A DNA stretch of 64,000 bases from Sinorhizobium garamanticum (GTDB taxonomy: Bacteria > Pseudomonadota > Alphaproteobacteria > Rhizobiales > Rhizobiaceae). Below, piece after piece: positions 1 to 9,654 of the stretch. Position numbers and translations under genes: made by a program. The stretch is from positions 2,549,001 to 2,613,000 of the forward strand of contig NZ_CP120373.1 in the NCBI RefSeq assembly GCF_029892065.1, in the 5' to 3' direction. The notes beneath the pieces were generated by a model. The model saw only the letters and a list, made by a program, of their open reading frames with translations, made no database searches and was not told the DNA's origin. Position 1 is the first letter of the stretch, and each line of letters starts with the position of its first letter.

Positions 1-1072
1 ACAGTCGTTCCTCGGAGGTGATCGCGCCGTTTTCGTCTCTCTCCAGCCGAGCGAGCAGCTGGTATTTCAGCGCCGCGACCAGGAGGTCGCCGTCCCATTC
101 CGGAAACATGCTGCCGCGATAAACGGCGAGCGCCCCCGGGGCGATCGACGGATCCCAATAGTAGAGCGGCTGTTCATAACCCTCCTTGGCCGTGCCTTCG
201 CCGATTTCTGCGCCTGAGTAGTCCTTCCCATAAGTGATCACCGGCCAGCCGTAGTTCTTGCCCGGCTGCGGGTTGTTCACTTCATCACCGCCGCGCGCGC
301 CGTGTTCGACGGTCAAGAGCTTGCCGTCGCCCTGGTCGAAGGTGATGCCTTGCGGATTGCGGTGCCCTTTCGACCAGATCTCGGCCCGACCTTCGGTGCC
401 GCCGCGATAGGGGTTGGACGCCGGAATGCTGCCGTCGGGATTGATGTGCAGAATGGCGCCGGCATGGTCGCGCGGGTCCTGGGCGCGGTCAGGTTGACCA
501 CGATCCCCAATGCCGAAGAACAGGCTGCCGTCCTTGTCGATGGCGATGCGCGAGCCGAAATGCTGGCCCCCGCCGGTGAACTTGCTCATCCGGAACAGTT
601 CCTTCACATCGGTCAAGCGCCGTTGGTCGTCGGAGAGGGCCGCTCGAACAAGCACCGTGCCATAGCCATCGCCGTCACTGGCGGAATAGGTCAGGTAAAG
701 CACGCGGTTGTTGGCGAATTGTGGATCGAGGGCGACATCGAGCAATCCGCCCTGGCCGCGAGCGGCGACATCGGGTACGCCGTCGATCGGGTCGGAAAGT
801 TCGCCGTCGCGCAGGATGCGCAGCCGTCCCGGGCGCTCGGTGACGATGAGGCCGCCGTCCGGCATCACCTCGACGGCCCAGGGATGACGGAGACCGGTCG
901 CGAGCGTTTCGACAAGCACTGTGCCGGTCTGGGTCGAAAATTCCTGCGCCCGCTGTGCGGTCGCCGCCTGCGGGGCGACGAGGCAAAGAAAACCAGAAAG
1001 CAGAGGGGCCGCAGATCGCGCCAAAAGGGTTGGGGTGTTCGTCAAACCTGCCCTTAAGAGCGAGCGCCACAT
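1..1072 (-). CDS. PQQ-dependent sugar dehydrogenase (partial, 3' end outside window)
   Basis: A soluble aldose/sorbosone dehydrogenase of the six-bladed beta-propeller family (YliI/GdhB-like), expected to oxidise sugars in the periplasm with PQQ. The frame is open from ATG 1072 to the left edge, so the C-terminus is missing. Visible features are an N-terminal signal-like segment ending in ATAQ, then LATGLRHPWAVEVMPDGGL, a GGGQHFGSR motif, GIGDRG, GHRNPQGI, EHGARGGDEVN and NYGWPVITYG, all typical of the family. GGAGAA lies just upstream of the ATG. The direction matches the downstream sortase pair, but nothing shows they are functionally linked. Substrate is unknown. Confidence 0.88.
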   Translation of the reverse strand, partial: MWRSLLRAGLTNTPTLLARSAAPLLSGFLCLVAPQAATAQRAQEFSTQTGTVLVETLATGLRHPWAVEVMPDGGLIVTERPGRLRILRDGELSDPIDGVPDVAARGQGGLLDVALDPQFANNRVLYLTYSASDGDGYGTVLVRAALSDDQRRLTDVKELFRMSKFTGGGQHFGSRIAIDKDGSLFFGIGDRGQPDRAQDPRDHAGAILHINPDGSIPASNPYRGGTEGRAEIWSKGHRNPQGITFDQGDGKLLTVEHGARGGDEVNNPQPGKNYGWPVITYGKDYSGAEIGEGTAKEGYEQPLYYWDPSIAPGALAVYRGSMFPEWDGDLLVAALKYQLLARLERDENGAITSEERL

Positions 1073-1157
1073 GGCATTCTCCGGATTGCGCTTTCAGTTC
1101 CCGGGTAAGCTGGGGCGCAGGCCCGAGCCTTTCAAGTCAAATCGGATCAAAACGGCT

Positions 1158-1826
1158 TTATCGGGAGATCGAGCCGGTGGTGAGCGGAACCGCGCGTTGC
1201 TCGCCCACGAGTTCGGCGTTGACGATGTAGCGCATCGGCCCCTGTTCGACGGCGTCGAAAGGCCAGCAGGTGGCGAGTGCAAGGTTGCGTCCGCTGGCCG
1301 ACGCGTTGATGCCGCTTTCGTCCCAACGGGCGACACGGCCTTCGCCGGCACGGAAAATGAAGCGGCGGCCATCCTTGCGCGTCAGCACCAGGAGGTCACC
1401 GGGGTTCACGTCCTTCAGCCAGCGGAAATGCGTGTCGCGATGAGCGGCGATAACGGATGTTCCTTCATCGCCCGGGAGCGGCGTGTTGGCGAGCCAGGCG
1501 GGGCCAAAGGCAAGAGCCTCGCCGCTTGCTCCGGCAAGCACGATTGCGGAGCGGTTGATGCGCGGTGCGGAGATTTCCGCCGCGGTCTCGAAATCCGCCC
1601 AAGGCCAGGGCCTGCCGTCGGCGGCGCCGCGAAGCTGTTCTTCGAAACTCTTTCGCAACAGGACCTGCGAAACCTCGGCCTTGGCCTTCATGTAGAAGCC
1701 CTTGCCGATCAGCAGAAGGCCGGCAAGGGCAATGAGGGCGATGATCGCCACGACGATCGTTTCGATCGCCGACAGCCTGGCAAGGAATCCGCCACGCTGG
1801 CCGGACAGGTCATCGTCGTCAGCCAT
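1158..1826 (-). CDS. class GN (proteobacterial) sortase
   Basis: A membrane-anchored transpeptidase-like cysteine enzyme of 222 residues. One N-terminal transmembrane helix (IVVAIIALIALAGLLLIG) is followed by the sortase catalytic set: His in AAHRDTHF, Cys in LATCWPF and Arg in PMRYIV. The ATG at 1826 was chosen because AAGGG lies just upstream; a TTG 21 bases earlier is also in frame. The start overlaps the stop of the preceding gene by 8 bases (ATGGCTGA), suggesting translational coupling. That neighbour carries an LPQTA-type sorting signal, so the pair is the known proteobacterial sortase/marine sortase target arrangement. Physiological role in Gram-negatives is largely unknown. Confidence 0.9.
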   Translation of the reverse strand: MADDDDLSGQRGGFLARLSAIETIVVAIIALIALAGLLLIGKGFYMKAKAEVSQVLLRKSFEEQLRGAADGRPWPWADFETAAEISAPRINRSAIVLAGASGEALAFGPAWLANTPLPGDEGTSVIAAHRDTHFRWLKDVNPGDLLVLTRKDGRRFIFRAGEGRVARWDESGINASASGRNLALATCWPFDAVEQGPMRYIVNAELVGEQRAVPLTTGSISR

Positions 1827-4158
1827 GGCGGTGAACCCTTGCGACAATGAACGCGGCGATCTGCTGCCGCCAGAGAGCGAAGGTCGTGCCGGCCAGGAGC
1901 GCGATGGCGAGCAGCATCAGGCCGATCAGAATCTGTCTGTCAGCCTCGGTTGCCGTCTGCGGCAGATTTACCTCGTTGTTCGCCTCGGCGATCAGGCTTG
2001 CGGCACGCGCCGTCGGCGCTGCCGCCATGCGGTCGGCGACGAGCATGGCGCGTTCGCTCCGGTTGCCCGCCGCCGCCTCGCGCTCATCGATCTTGCCGGG
2101 TTCGGCCGGGTCCTCGCCAAAGACCTTGCCGAAATCCCATCCTTCCGGGAGGTTCAACGGTACCTTGGCGCCTGAGAGTGGTTCTCCGGCCGGGCGGGAA
2201 GGACTGACGTCGACTGCGACAAGGCTGGTGACGCGCGACACGAGATGATGCGCCAGCGCGACGGTCTCGATCTGCCGGCCGAGCTCGGACGGGTCTGCGA
2301 TTGCGGCGCCGCTCGCTTCGAGATCGTCGATCTTGCGGCGCGCCCAGAGCTTGGCGATGCCATCGCCTGCCGCCGCCTTGGCGATATCCATCTCGACGCG
2401 CCAGGGTTGGTCTCCCGCCTTGCCGACGATCCTGAGCTTGCCTTCCGGCGCCGTGCCGGCAAGTTCCGCCGTCAGCACCACCGGCTCGCCGCGGTAAAGG
2501 TCGGGCATCGGGTCGGGGGTGATGTCTGCTGCGGCGACACCGTCGAACGCGGCAGAAATTTCGGTCATGACCGGGCTTTCGAGTTTCTCGAAGAGCTCGA
2601 CCATGCGGGTGGCGACCTCGCTCTCGGAGCCGATCAGGGTGAAGGTGCCGCGGCCATACTCGGCGGCCTTGGTCATGAAATGGCTGTTGGGAGCGGAGCC
2701 AATCCCGACGGTAAAGACGCGCGCATCACCGCGGTTGTTGCGGATCTCGTCGAAAAGCTGGCTCTCGTTGCCGATGGCGCCGTCGGTAAGGAAAATCACC
2801 TGGCGCAAGGCACCGGGTTCCACCGCTCCCTGGGTGCGAAGTGCCGCTTCCAGCGCCGGCAACATTTCGGTGCCGCCATCGGCCGTAAGCGCGCGCACGA
2901 AGGCGATGGCATCCTCGCGCTTGTCCGGCGTGGCGGCGACGAGTTCGGGAAAGTGCACTGTCATCGTGTCGTCGAAGCGGATGACGTTGAAACGGTCATC
3001 GTCGTCCAGACGCGAAATCGCTAGCGCCAAGCTCTCTTTGGCCTGTTCCATTGACGGGCCGGCCATAGAGCCGGAATTGTCGATGACGAAAACAACCTCG
3101 CGCCTGACCGCCTTGCCAGTCTCGACGGCGGACGGCGGCGTCACAAAGGAAAGCAGATAGGTTTTGCCGCCTACCGTCTCGCGGAAGAGACCGGCATAGG
3201 GGTTCTTGCCCTCGATCGCCTTCCAGCTCAGTTCGAAATCCTTGTCGGCCGGAACACTGCCGCTTTTCAGGGTGATCCGGCGGCTGAGTTCGTCGAGTGA
3301 TGCGGTTTCGATCTCGTGATAGGGCGAGGTCACACTTGCGATCGGAAAACCGGCCTTGAGGTTGACCGTGAGGGTTACGGGATTGACCTTGGCGTTTTCC
3401 TTCGGATCGAGTATCGGCGCCTCGATCTTCTCCCGATCCGGAACAGGCTCGCTCACGGCATAGCCGCTGCGGCCGTCGATATCGACCGTGTTGACGATCG
3501 GCTGTGGATTGTAACGAGGCGCGACGACCATCGGGAAGCGGAAGGAAAAGCCTCCGTTGGACTGGCGAACGCCGCTCTGATACTCGATCTGCACGACGAT
3601 GGTTTCGCCTGGGCCGATATTGGCGACCTGGTTGGTGAAGATGTTCGGCCGCTGCTGCTCGAGGAGCGCGGCCTTCTTGCCCTCGGCCTTTGCCTGTTCG
3701 TAGATTTCCTTGGCCTCGGCACGCGGCTTGATCTTTCCCTCTATGAAGCGATCGCCGATCTGCATCTTCAGCGTATCGACGGCGGAGTCCTCGGGGAGCG
3801 GAAAGACGTAGGTGCCCTCGACCCATCCCTTGCTCGGGTTTTCGAAGCGCTGGGTGACGCGGGTGCGCATGACGGGGCCGTTGACGTTTATCTCGACGTC
3901 GGTTGCCAGCCGTGGCGCCTCAACGAAATAGCCAGGTTCCCTGGAGGGAAAGAGCAGCGCACCGGTCCCCATGTCGTTCGGGCGGACGTAGCCCGCCAGC
4001 CGCTGCGGTCTGGGTTCGGCCGTTTGAGCCGAGGCCTGTGCCAATAGGCCGAGGACCATCACGATGCAGGCTGCAAGTGCGGCGAGCGCCAGATAGAAGC
4101 CCCAGCGCGCCTCGTTGCGCCGGGTGCGCGCAGCGGCGATTTCGTCGTCGAGAAACAT
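1819..4158 (-). CDS. sortase target protein with VIT and vWA domains
   Basis: A 779-residue surface or periplasmic protein of the 'marine proteobacterial sortase target' family. An N-terminal hydrophobic segment (WGFYLALAALAACIVMVLG) is followed by a VIT domain, a vWA domain with a MIDAS motif (VIDNSGSMAG), and a C-terminal sorting signal made of LPQTATEA, a hydrophobic helix and a short basic tail. This is the architecture of inter-alpha-trypsin-inhibitor heavy-chain-like proteins. ATG 4158 is preceded by GTGGGGG; a GTG ten codons upstream (4188) is possible but has no good ribosome site. It is co-transcribed with the dedicated sortase directly downstream, its presumed processing enzyme. Confidence 0.9.
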   Translation of the reverse strand: MFLDDEIAAARTRRNEARWGFYLALAALAACIVMVLGLLAQASAQTAEPRPQRLAGYVRPNDMGTGALLFPSREPGYFVEAPRLATDVEINVNGPVMRTRVTQRFENPSKGWVEGTYVFPLPEDSAVDTLKMQIGDRFIEGKIKPRAEAKEIYEQAKAEGKKAALLEQQRPNIFTNQVANIGPGETIVVQIEYQSGVRQSNGGFSFRFPMVVAPRYNPQPIVNTVDIDGRSGYAVSEPVPDREKIEAPILDPKENAKVNPVTLTVNLKAGFPIASVTSPYHEIETASLDELSRRITLKSGSVPADKDFELSWKAIEGKNPYAGLFRETVGGKTYLLSFVTPPSAVETGKAVRREVVFVIDNSGSMAGPSMEQAKESLALAISRLDDDDRFNVIRFDDTMTVHFPELVAATPDKREDAIAFVRALTADGGTEMLPALEAALRTQGAVEPGALRQVIFLTDGAIGNESQLFDEIRNNRGDARVFTVGIGSAPNSHFMTKAAEYGRGTFTLIGSESEVATRMVELFEKLESPVMTEISAAFDGVAAADITPDPMPDLYRGEPVVLTAELAGTAPEGKLRIVGKAGDQPWRVEMDIAKAAAGDGIAKLWARRKIDDLEASGAAIADPSELGRQIETVALAHHLVSRVTSLVAVDVSPSRPAGEPLSGAKVPLNLPEGWDFGKVFGEDPAEPGKIDEREAAAGNRSERAMLVADRMAAAPTARAASLIAEANNEVNLPQTATEADRQILIGLMLLAIALLAGTTFALWRQQIAAFIVARVHRHG

Positions 4159-5788
<1,630 letters not shown>

Positions 5789-5814
5789 GAACCGCCTTTT
5801 GCCGCAAACCAAGG

Positions 5815-5839
5815 GCCCGCCGATGCCGGCGGGCTTTTT
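5815..5839 (+). terminator. rho-independent terminator after aatA
   Basis: GCCCGCC and GGCGGGC form a seven-pair stem (5815-5821 with 5828-5834), followed by five Ts. Confidence 0.85.
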
Positions 5840-5846
5840 GCTGCGC

Positions 5847-5915
5847 TCACAAGGCGATTCAACGACTTGCCAATCCGATTCAGGCGACGGTTCTATCGCG
5901 TTGAAATCGGAATCA
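5847..5915. repeat. direct repeat, left copy (flanks the GST gene)
   Basis: The segment beginning GCTCACAAGGCGATTCAACG, running through TTCAGGCGACGGTTCT and ending near AATCGGAAT, recurs with small differences at 6874-6935. Each copy directly follows a GC-rich hairpin. The two copies bracket the GST gene and a RIME-like repeat. Confidence 0.6.
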
Positions 5916-5956
5916 ATTTCCAGCGCCTGAGGCGATCGTGGGGGCAATGCGTGCAG

Positions 5957-6595
5957 TCACGTCGTAGGTCGTGTCGCCCGCATGCTCGGTCTGTCCGCCA
6001 TTCGAGACCACCACGATGCGAGATTAGGATAGTCCTTGATCAGGGCGCGTCCTTCCGGAGCCATCAGGAAATAGTCGAACATCGAAGCGGCATGCAGATC
6101 GGCCAACGTCAAGCTGTCGCCGGTGAACCAAAGCGCATCCTTCATGAGATCGCTCATCGCTTTGAGACACCTTGCTGCCTTGGGGAGATTTTCGGCGATG
6201 CATGCTTCATCGGCAAAGCCGACCCTGGCGCGCTTCGATACCCGCTCGACGTAAATGCCCCAAACCAGAACCCGGTAGGCATAGCCATCCATTATACTGA
6301 TGATCTGATTGACGCGGGCGCGCCGTTTCAGGTCGGAAGGCTGAAGGTCGGGCCCTTCAAAGGTTTCATCGATATAGCGCGTTATCGCGCCCGTCTCATA
6401 CAACTGAAAGCCGTCGTGTTCGAAGGCCGGAATGCGGCCAAACGGGTGTCGTTGAAGATAGTCGGAAGGCGGACCGCCGTCAGCAAAGACGTCGATCGGC
6501 ACGAGGTCGTAACCAATGCCTTTTTCTTCCAGCGTCAACCGAACAGTTCTGACGTAGACGCTATAATCAGCGCCGAAGACAAGAGGCTTTGCCAT
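5957..6595 (-). CDS. glutathione S-transferase family protein
   Basis: A 212-residue cytosolic GST. The N-terminal thioredoxin-like domain begins MAKPLVFGADYSVYVRTVRL, with the expected cis-proline (GRIPAFEHDG) and the glutathione gamma-glutamyl-binding ET/S pair (LYETGAITRYI). The all-alpha C-terminal domain contains the conserved N-capping motif SLTLADLHAASM. The longer frame begins 29 codons upstream, but that segment is Arg/Cys-rich and unlike GSTs; ATG 6595 has GGGA upstream and starts the domain directly. The gene sits alone between two copies of a direct repeat. The electrophile is unknown. Confidence 0.85.
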   Translation of the reverse strand: MAKPLVFGADYSVYVRTVRLTLEEKGIGYDLVPIDVFADGGPPSDYLQRHPFGRIPAFEHDGFQLYETGAITRYIDETFEGPDLQPSDLKRRARVNQIISIMDGYAYRVLVWGIYVERVSKRARVGFADEACIAENLPKAARCLKAMSDLMKDALWFTGDSLTLADLHAASMFDYFLMAPEGRALIKDYPNLASWWSRMADRPSMRATRPTT

Positions 6596-6693
6596 TGTCT
6601 GTTCCCGACAGCGTATTCCGCGAAAGCCCCGATCAAGGCGGCGACTTCGCGCCAGATTTCCGCAGCACCGTGCCCGGTGCATTCTATCGCTAC

Positions 6694-6795
6694 TTGCATG
6701 TTTCCTTAAATCGTAGCGGATTTAGGGATAAAACATGCAGGAATTCAAAAGCTACAGCGTCCTTCGCGCGTCTGATAAGACGCGCGGCGCCGTAG
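6694..6795 (+). repeat. RIME-like palindromic intergenic repeat, copy 1
   Basis: About 102 bases with two palindromes. The first runs from TGCATGTTT to AAACATGCA around TTAAATCG; the second is GCGCGTCTGATAAGACGCGC, framed by CTACAGCG and GCCGTAG. Related copies lie at 30697-30798, 39167-39268 and, as a fragment, 62481-62500. This fits the RIME1 class of rhizobial mosaic elements; the class assignment is from memory. Confidence 0.75.
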
Positions 6796-6850
6796 GCACG
6801 TCAAGCGTCCGACCTTTCAAGAAATCTCTGACGTGAAAAACCTCCGAGCA

Positions 6851-6868
6851 GGCCCCGCTGACGGGGCC
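6851..6868. terminator. GC hairpin, weak terminator candidate
   Basis: GGCCCCG and CGGGGCC form a seven-pair stem around a four-base loop. Only a short T-rich tail follows, so terminator activity is uncertain. It precedes the right repeat copy, as the aatA terminator precedes the left one. Confidence 0.4.
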
Positions 6869-6873
6869 CTTGT

Positions 6874-6935
6874 CGCTCACAAAGCGATTCAACGACTCCA
6901 ATCCTTCAGGCGACGGTTCTGGAATCGGATTCACT
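6874..6935. repeat. direct repeat, right copy
   Basis: GCTCACAAAGCGATTCAACG, then TTCAGGCGACGGTTCT and AATCGGATTCA; near-identical to 5847-5915. It overlaps the last codon of the next gene. Confidence 0.6.
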
Positions 6936-7797
6936 TTTGTCTCCGGATTGTCTCGATCACACCCGAGATGTCGTCGCTACCGTGACCGTCGGCGACACGG
7001 CGGGCGGCGAGCCGCAGCATCGGCTCCATGAAGTCCGGCGCAACGCCCTCTTCACGGCTCGCCCTGACGATGTTGTCGAGGGCAATCTTTTGCATCGCCA
7101 GGTTCGAGACAACGTTTTGGTCGTGCCGGCCGCTATCGACCTTGTCCGCCAAGTCCGGCAGCGTGCCGCTCATCGCCTGAAGCCAAGGCAGGAGCAGCGG
7201 CAGGAAATCGACCGCCTTGCCGCCGCCGCTCGTCACCAGCGCGCTGGCATGCATGAAGCCGGAGAAGAGGCCATACATTCCTGAAAGCAGGGCGAGATCG
7301 TAGAGCGGCGCGAGGCCCGGATCATCGCCGAGATAGTGGCTTGCCGCGAGCGCGTCGAGCGCCGCCTTGTGCCCTTCGAACAATGCCGCCGAGCCGCTAT
7401 AGAGAATCAGCGCGCCATCATCGCCGATCATCGGCGGGATCGCCATGATGCCACCGTCGAGATAAGCCGCGCCTCTGGCCTGCAGGAACGCGGCGAGGTC
7501 CTTCGCCTCGCCCGGCGTGCCATTGGTCAAGTTGACGAGATCGCGGTTGGCAAGAACCGGCTCCGCTTCGGCGAGGATTGCGCGGGCGGCGGGGTAGTCG
7601 ACGACGCAGAGGATCGTCAGGTCGCTGTTCGCGATTGCTTCGGCGGGGCTCGCGGCCACGGTTGCGCCGGCCGAGGCGAGCGGCTCGCTGCGTGAGGCCG
7701 TCCGGTTCCAGACCGTCACCGAGTGACCTTTTCGGATGAGGGTCATGGCAAGGGCCGCACCCATTGCGCCAAGGCCGAGGATGGAAATTCTACTCAT
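6931..7797 (-). CDS. NAD(P)-dependent oxidoreductase, imine-reductase/3-hydroxyisobutyrate dehydrogenase family
   Basis: A 288-residue two-domain dehydrogenase. The Rossmann start ISILGLGAMGAALA and the NADPH-favouring VWNRTASR segment are followed by GGIMAIPPMIG and a C-terminal helical region with DLALLSGMYGLFSGFMHASAL. Those last two signatures are typical of bacterial imine reductases (IREDs) rather than classical 3-hydroxyisobutyrate dehydrogenases. AGGAGAA lies before ATG 7797. It follows the SDR gene by 21 bases and is probably in one operon with it, opposite a LysR regulator. The natural substrate is unknown. Confidence 0.85.
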   Translation of the reverse strand: MSRISILGLGAMGAALAMTLIRKGHSVTVWNRTASRSEPLASAGATVAASPAEAIANSDLTILCVVDYPAARAILAEAEPVLANRDLVNLTNGTPGEAKDLAAFLQARGAAYLDGGIMAIPPMIGDDGALILYSGSAALFEGHKAALDALAASHYLGDDPGLAPLYDLALLSGMYGLFSGFMHASALVTSGGGKAVDFLPLLLPWLQAMSGTLPDLADKVDSGRHDQNVVSNLAMQKIALDNIVRASREEGVAPDFMEPMLRLAARRVADGHGSDDISGVIETIRRQK

Positions 7798-7818
7798 GGA
7801 GTTCTCCTTTGGCGCGTC

Positions 7819-8577
7819 TTAAGCGACCGAAAGCTTCTGGCCAAGGCCGCCATCGACGGCGAGCTTTGCGCCGGTGGTGAAGGTGGCCTCGAAGGCGAGG
7901 AACAGGACGGCGCGCGCCACTTCGTCGGCGGTGCCATTGCGCTTCATCGGCGTGATCGTGTCGCCGAGAGCCTTGAACTCGGCGCGCTCGGCATCGCTGA
8001 GGCCAAGCACGCCCTTGGTCGGCGTATCGATGAAGCCGGGGCTGACTGTGTTGACGCGGATGCCGCGCGGCAAGAGTTCGGCCGCGAGCACGGAGGCGAA
8101 GGAGGCGAGCGCTGCCTTGGTGGCGCTGTAGACGCTCATGCCCGGATGCCCGCCTTCGTCGGCAACCGACGAAGTGAAGACGATCGAGCCGCCGTCGCGG
8201 ATAAGTGGCGCGAGCCGCTGGACGGTGAAGAAGGCACCCTTGGTGTTGACCGCGAACTGGCGATCGTAGGAGGCCTCGGTCACCTGGTCGAATGGCTCGA
8301 GCTCCGAAACGCCGGCATTGACGTGGAGAAGGTCGATCGCGCCGAGCTTCTGGCCGACGGCGGCGCCGAGAACCGCGATATCGTTGAGATCGGCGATGTT
8401 GGAGCGCAGGGCGTGGACGCGCGTGCCAAATTTCTCCCTCACTTTTGCGAGGTTGTCCTCGTTGTTTCCGGTCAGCAGCACTTCCGCGCCGCCATCGACC
8501 AATCGTGCGACCGTCGCCAGTCCCATGCCATGGGTGCCGCCAATCACAACGGCTTTCTTACCTTCGTAGATTATCAT
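7819..8577 (-). CDS. SDR-family oxidoreductase
   Basis: A 252-residue classical short-chain dehydrogenase/reductase. It has the cofactor motif GGTHGMG, the NAG motif (VNAGVSE), catalytic Ser in VFTSSVAD and the YSATK active-site motif, then the SPGFIDTP loop and a C-terminal VDGGLGQ. AGGAAG lies upstream of ATG 8577. It is the first gene of a two-gene operon with an imine-reductase-like enzyme and is transcribed away from a LysR regulator, the likely controller. Substrate unknown. Confidence 0.9.
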   Translation of the reverse strand: MIIYEGKKAVVIGGTHGMGLATVARLVDGGAEVLLTGNNEDNLAKVREKFGTRVHALRSNIADLNDIAVLGAAVGQKLGAIDLLHVNAGVSELEPFDQVTEASYDRQFAVNTKGAFFTVQRLAPLIRDGGSIVFTSSVADEGGHPGMSVYSATKAALASFASVLAAELLPRGIRVNTVSPGFIDTPTKGVLGLSDAERAEFKALGDTITPMKRNGTADEVARAVLFLAFEATFTTGAKLAVDGGLGQKLSVA

Positions 8578-8664
8578 GATGTCTTCCTCGTCGGTTCCAA
8601 TAAAGGATGAGGAAGAGATGCATTTATGGACGAGTTTGTGCTAGATGGCCTGATGTGAACTTAT

Positions 8665-8676
8665 CATCTGCAGATG
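8665..8676. promoter_or_regulatory. candidate operator in the SDR/LysR divergent promoter
   Basis: A perfect 12-base palindrome, CATCTGCAGATG, lies 19 bases before the LysR start and 87 bases before the SDR start. It is a plausible site for the adjacent regulator; unproven. Confidence 0.35.
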
Positions 8677-8695
8677 TGGACGATGGACCGGTAAA

Positions 8696-9586
8696 ATGGC
8701 AAACCTTAATGACTTCATGCTCTTCGTCCACGTCGTAGATCACGAGGGCTTCGCATCGGCGGCGCGCGCGCTCAAGCTACCGAAATCGACGCTTAGCAAG
8801 CGTGTGGCGGAACTCGAAAAGGCACTTGGCGTTCGGCTCATCAACCGCACGTCGCGCCGTTTTGCAGTGACCGAGACGGGGGAGGATTTCTACCGTCACG
8901 CGGCGGCTATGCTCATCGAAGCGGAAGCGGCCGAAAGCGTGGTGAAAGGCAGGCTCGCCGAGCCGAGCGGGGCGGTCAGGATCACCGCCTCCGTTCCGAC
9001 GGCGCAGCTTTCGCTCGCTCCGCTGTTGCCCGCGTTTGCGCTCGCGTATCCGAAGGTTCGCGTCATTCTGCATACCACCGACCGCTTCGTCGATATCGTC
9101 CAGGAAGGATTCGACCTGGCGGTCCGCGATCATTTCGCGCCGCTGCCGGACTCTGCTCTCGTGCAGCGCCGGGTCGGCTCACAGGCGATCTGGTTCGTCG
9201 CCGCGCCGGCCTATCTGGCGGCGCGGGGCGAGCCGAAGCATCCGGACGACCTCGATGGCCACGACGGTCTGCTGACTTCGCTTGCATCCGAGGGCTGGAC
9301 GGCAACGGATGCAACGGGGGCGCAGGCGGCCGCCAGGCCGCAGCCACGTTTCGTTGCGGATGAATCCCGTGTGCTGCGCGAGGCGGCCCTTGCCGGACTC
9401 GGGATCACCGCACTCCCGGGTAAACTTTGCGCGGCCGAAATCGCCGATGGCACGCTCGTCCGTATTCTACCGGAGTGGATCGCAGGGACGGTGACGACGA
9501 CGATCCTGATGCCGCACCGGCGCGGGCAGTTGCCGTCCGTGCGCGCCGCCGTCGATTTCATCGCGGAGCGCCTCGGCGAAGCCTGA
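8696..9586 (+). CDS. LysR-family transcriptional regulator
   Basis: A 296-residue cytosolic regulator. The N-terminal winged helix-turn-helix (FASAARALKLPKSTLSKRVAELEKALGVRLINRTSRR) is followed by a periplasmic-binding-protein-like effector domain. The 'ANLNDFMLFVHVVDHEGF' start belongs to the AaeR/DmlR-like subgroup. It diverges from the SDR/IRED operon and probably regulates it. The ribosome site is weak. A shared bidirectional terminator separates it from carA. Confidence 0.9.
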   Translation: MANLNDFMLFVHVVDHEGFASAARALKLPKSTLSKRVAELEKALGVRLINRTSRRFAVTETGEDFYRHAAAMLIEAEAAESVVKGRLAEPSGAVRITASVPTAQLSLAPLLPAFALAYPKVRVILHTTDRFVDIVQEGFDLAVRDHFAPLPDSALVQRRVGSQAIWFVAAPAYLAARGEPKHPDDLDGHDGLLTSLASEGWTATDATGAQAAARPQPRFVADESRVLREAALAGLGITALPGKLCAAEIADGTLVRILPEWIAGTVTTTILMPHRRGQLPSVRAAVDFIAERLGEA

Positions 9587-9611
9587 CGGGCAGACCGGTA
9601 CCCCGAAAGCA

Positions 9612-9636
9612 AAAGGCCCGCAGCGAGCGGGCCTTT
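9612..9636. terminator. bidirectional terminator between lysR and carA
   Basis: AAAGGCCCGC and GCGGGCCTTT form a ten-pair stem with a five-base loop, A-run on one side and T-run on the other, between convergent genes. Confidence 0.8.
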
Positions 9637-9654
9637 GTGAAAGCGGTGGTATTC

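Larger units (their letters stand above)
6596..6930. other. intergenic region holding repeats between the GST and IRED-like genes
   Basis: No gene is supported here. A 60-codon minus-strand frame covers only repeat sequence. The region contains the RIME-like element (6694-6795), a GC-rich hairpin (6851-6868) and the right copy of the direct repeat (6874-6935). Confidence 0.7.

Noticed and set aside
6752..6934. 60-codon minus-strand frame before the IRED-like gene
   Set aside because: Lies entirely in RIME-like and direct-repeat sequence.
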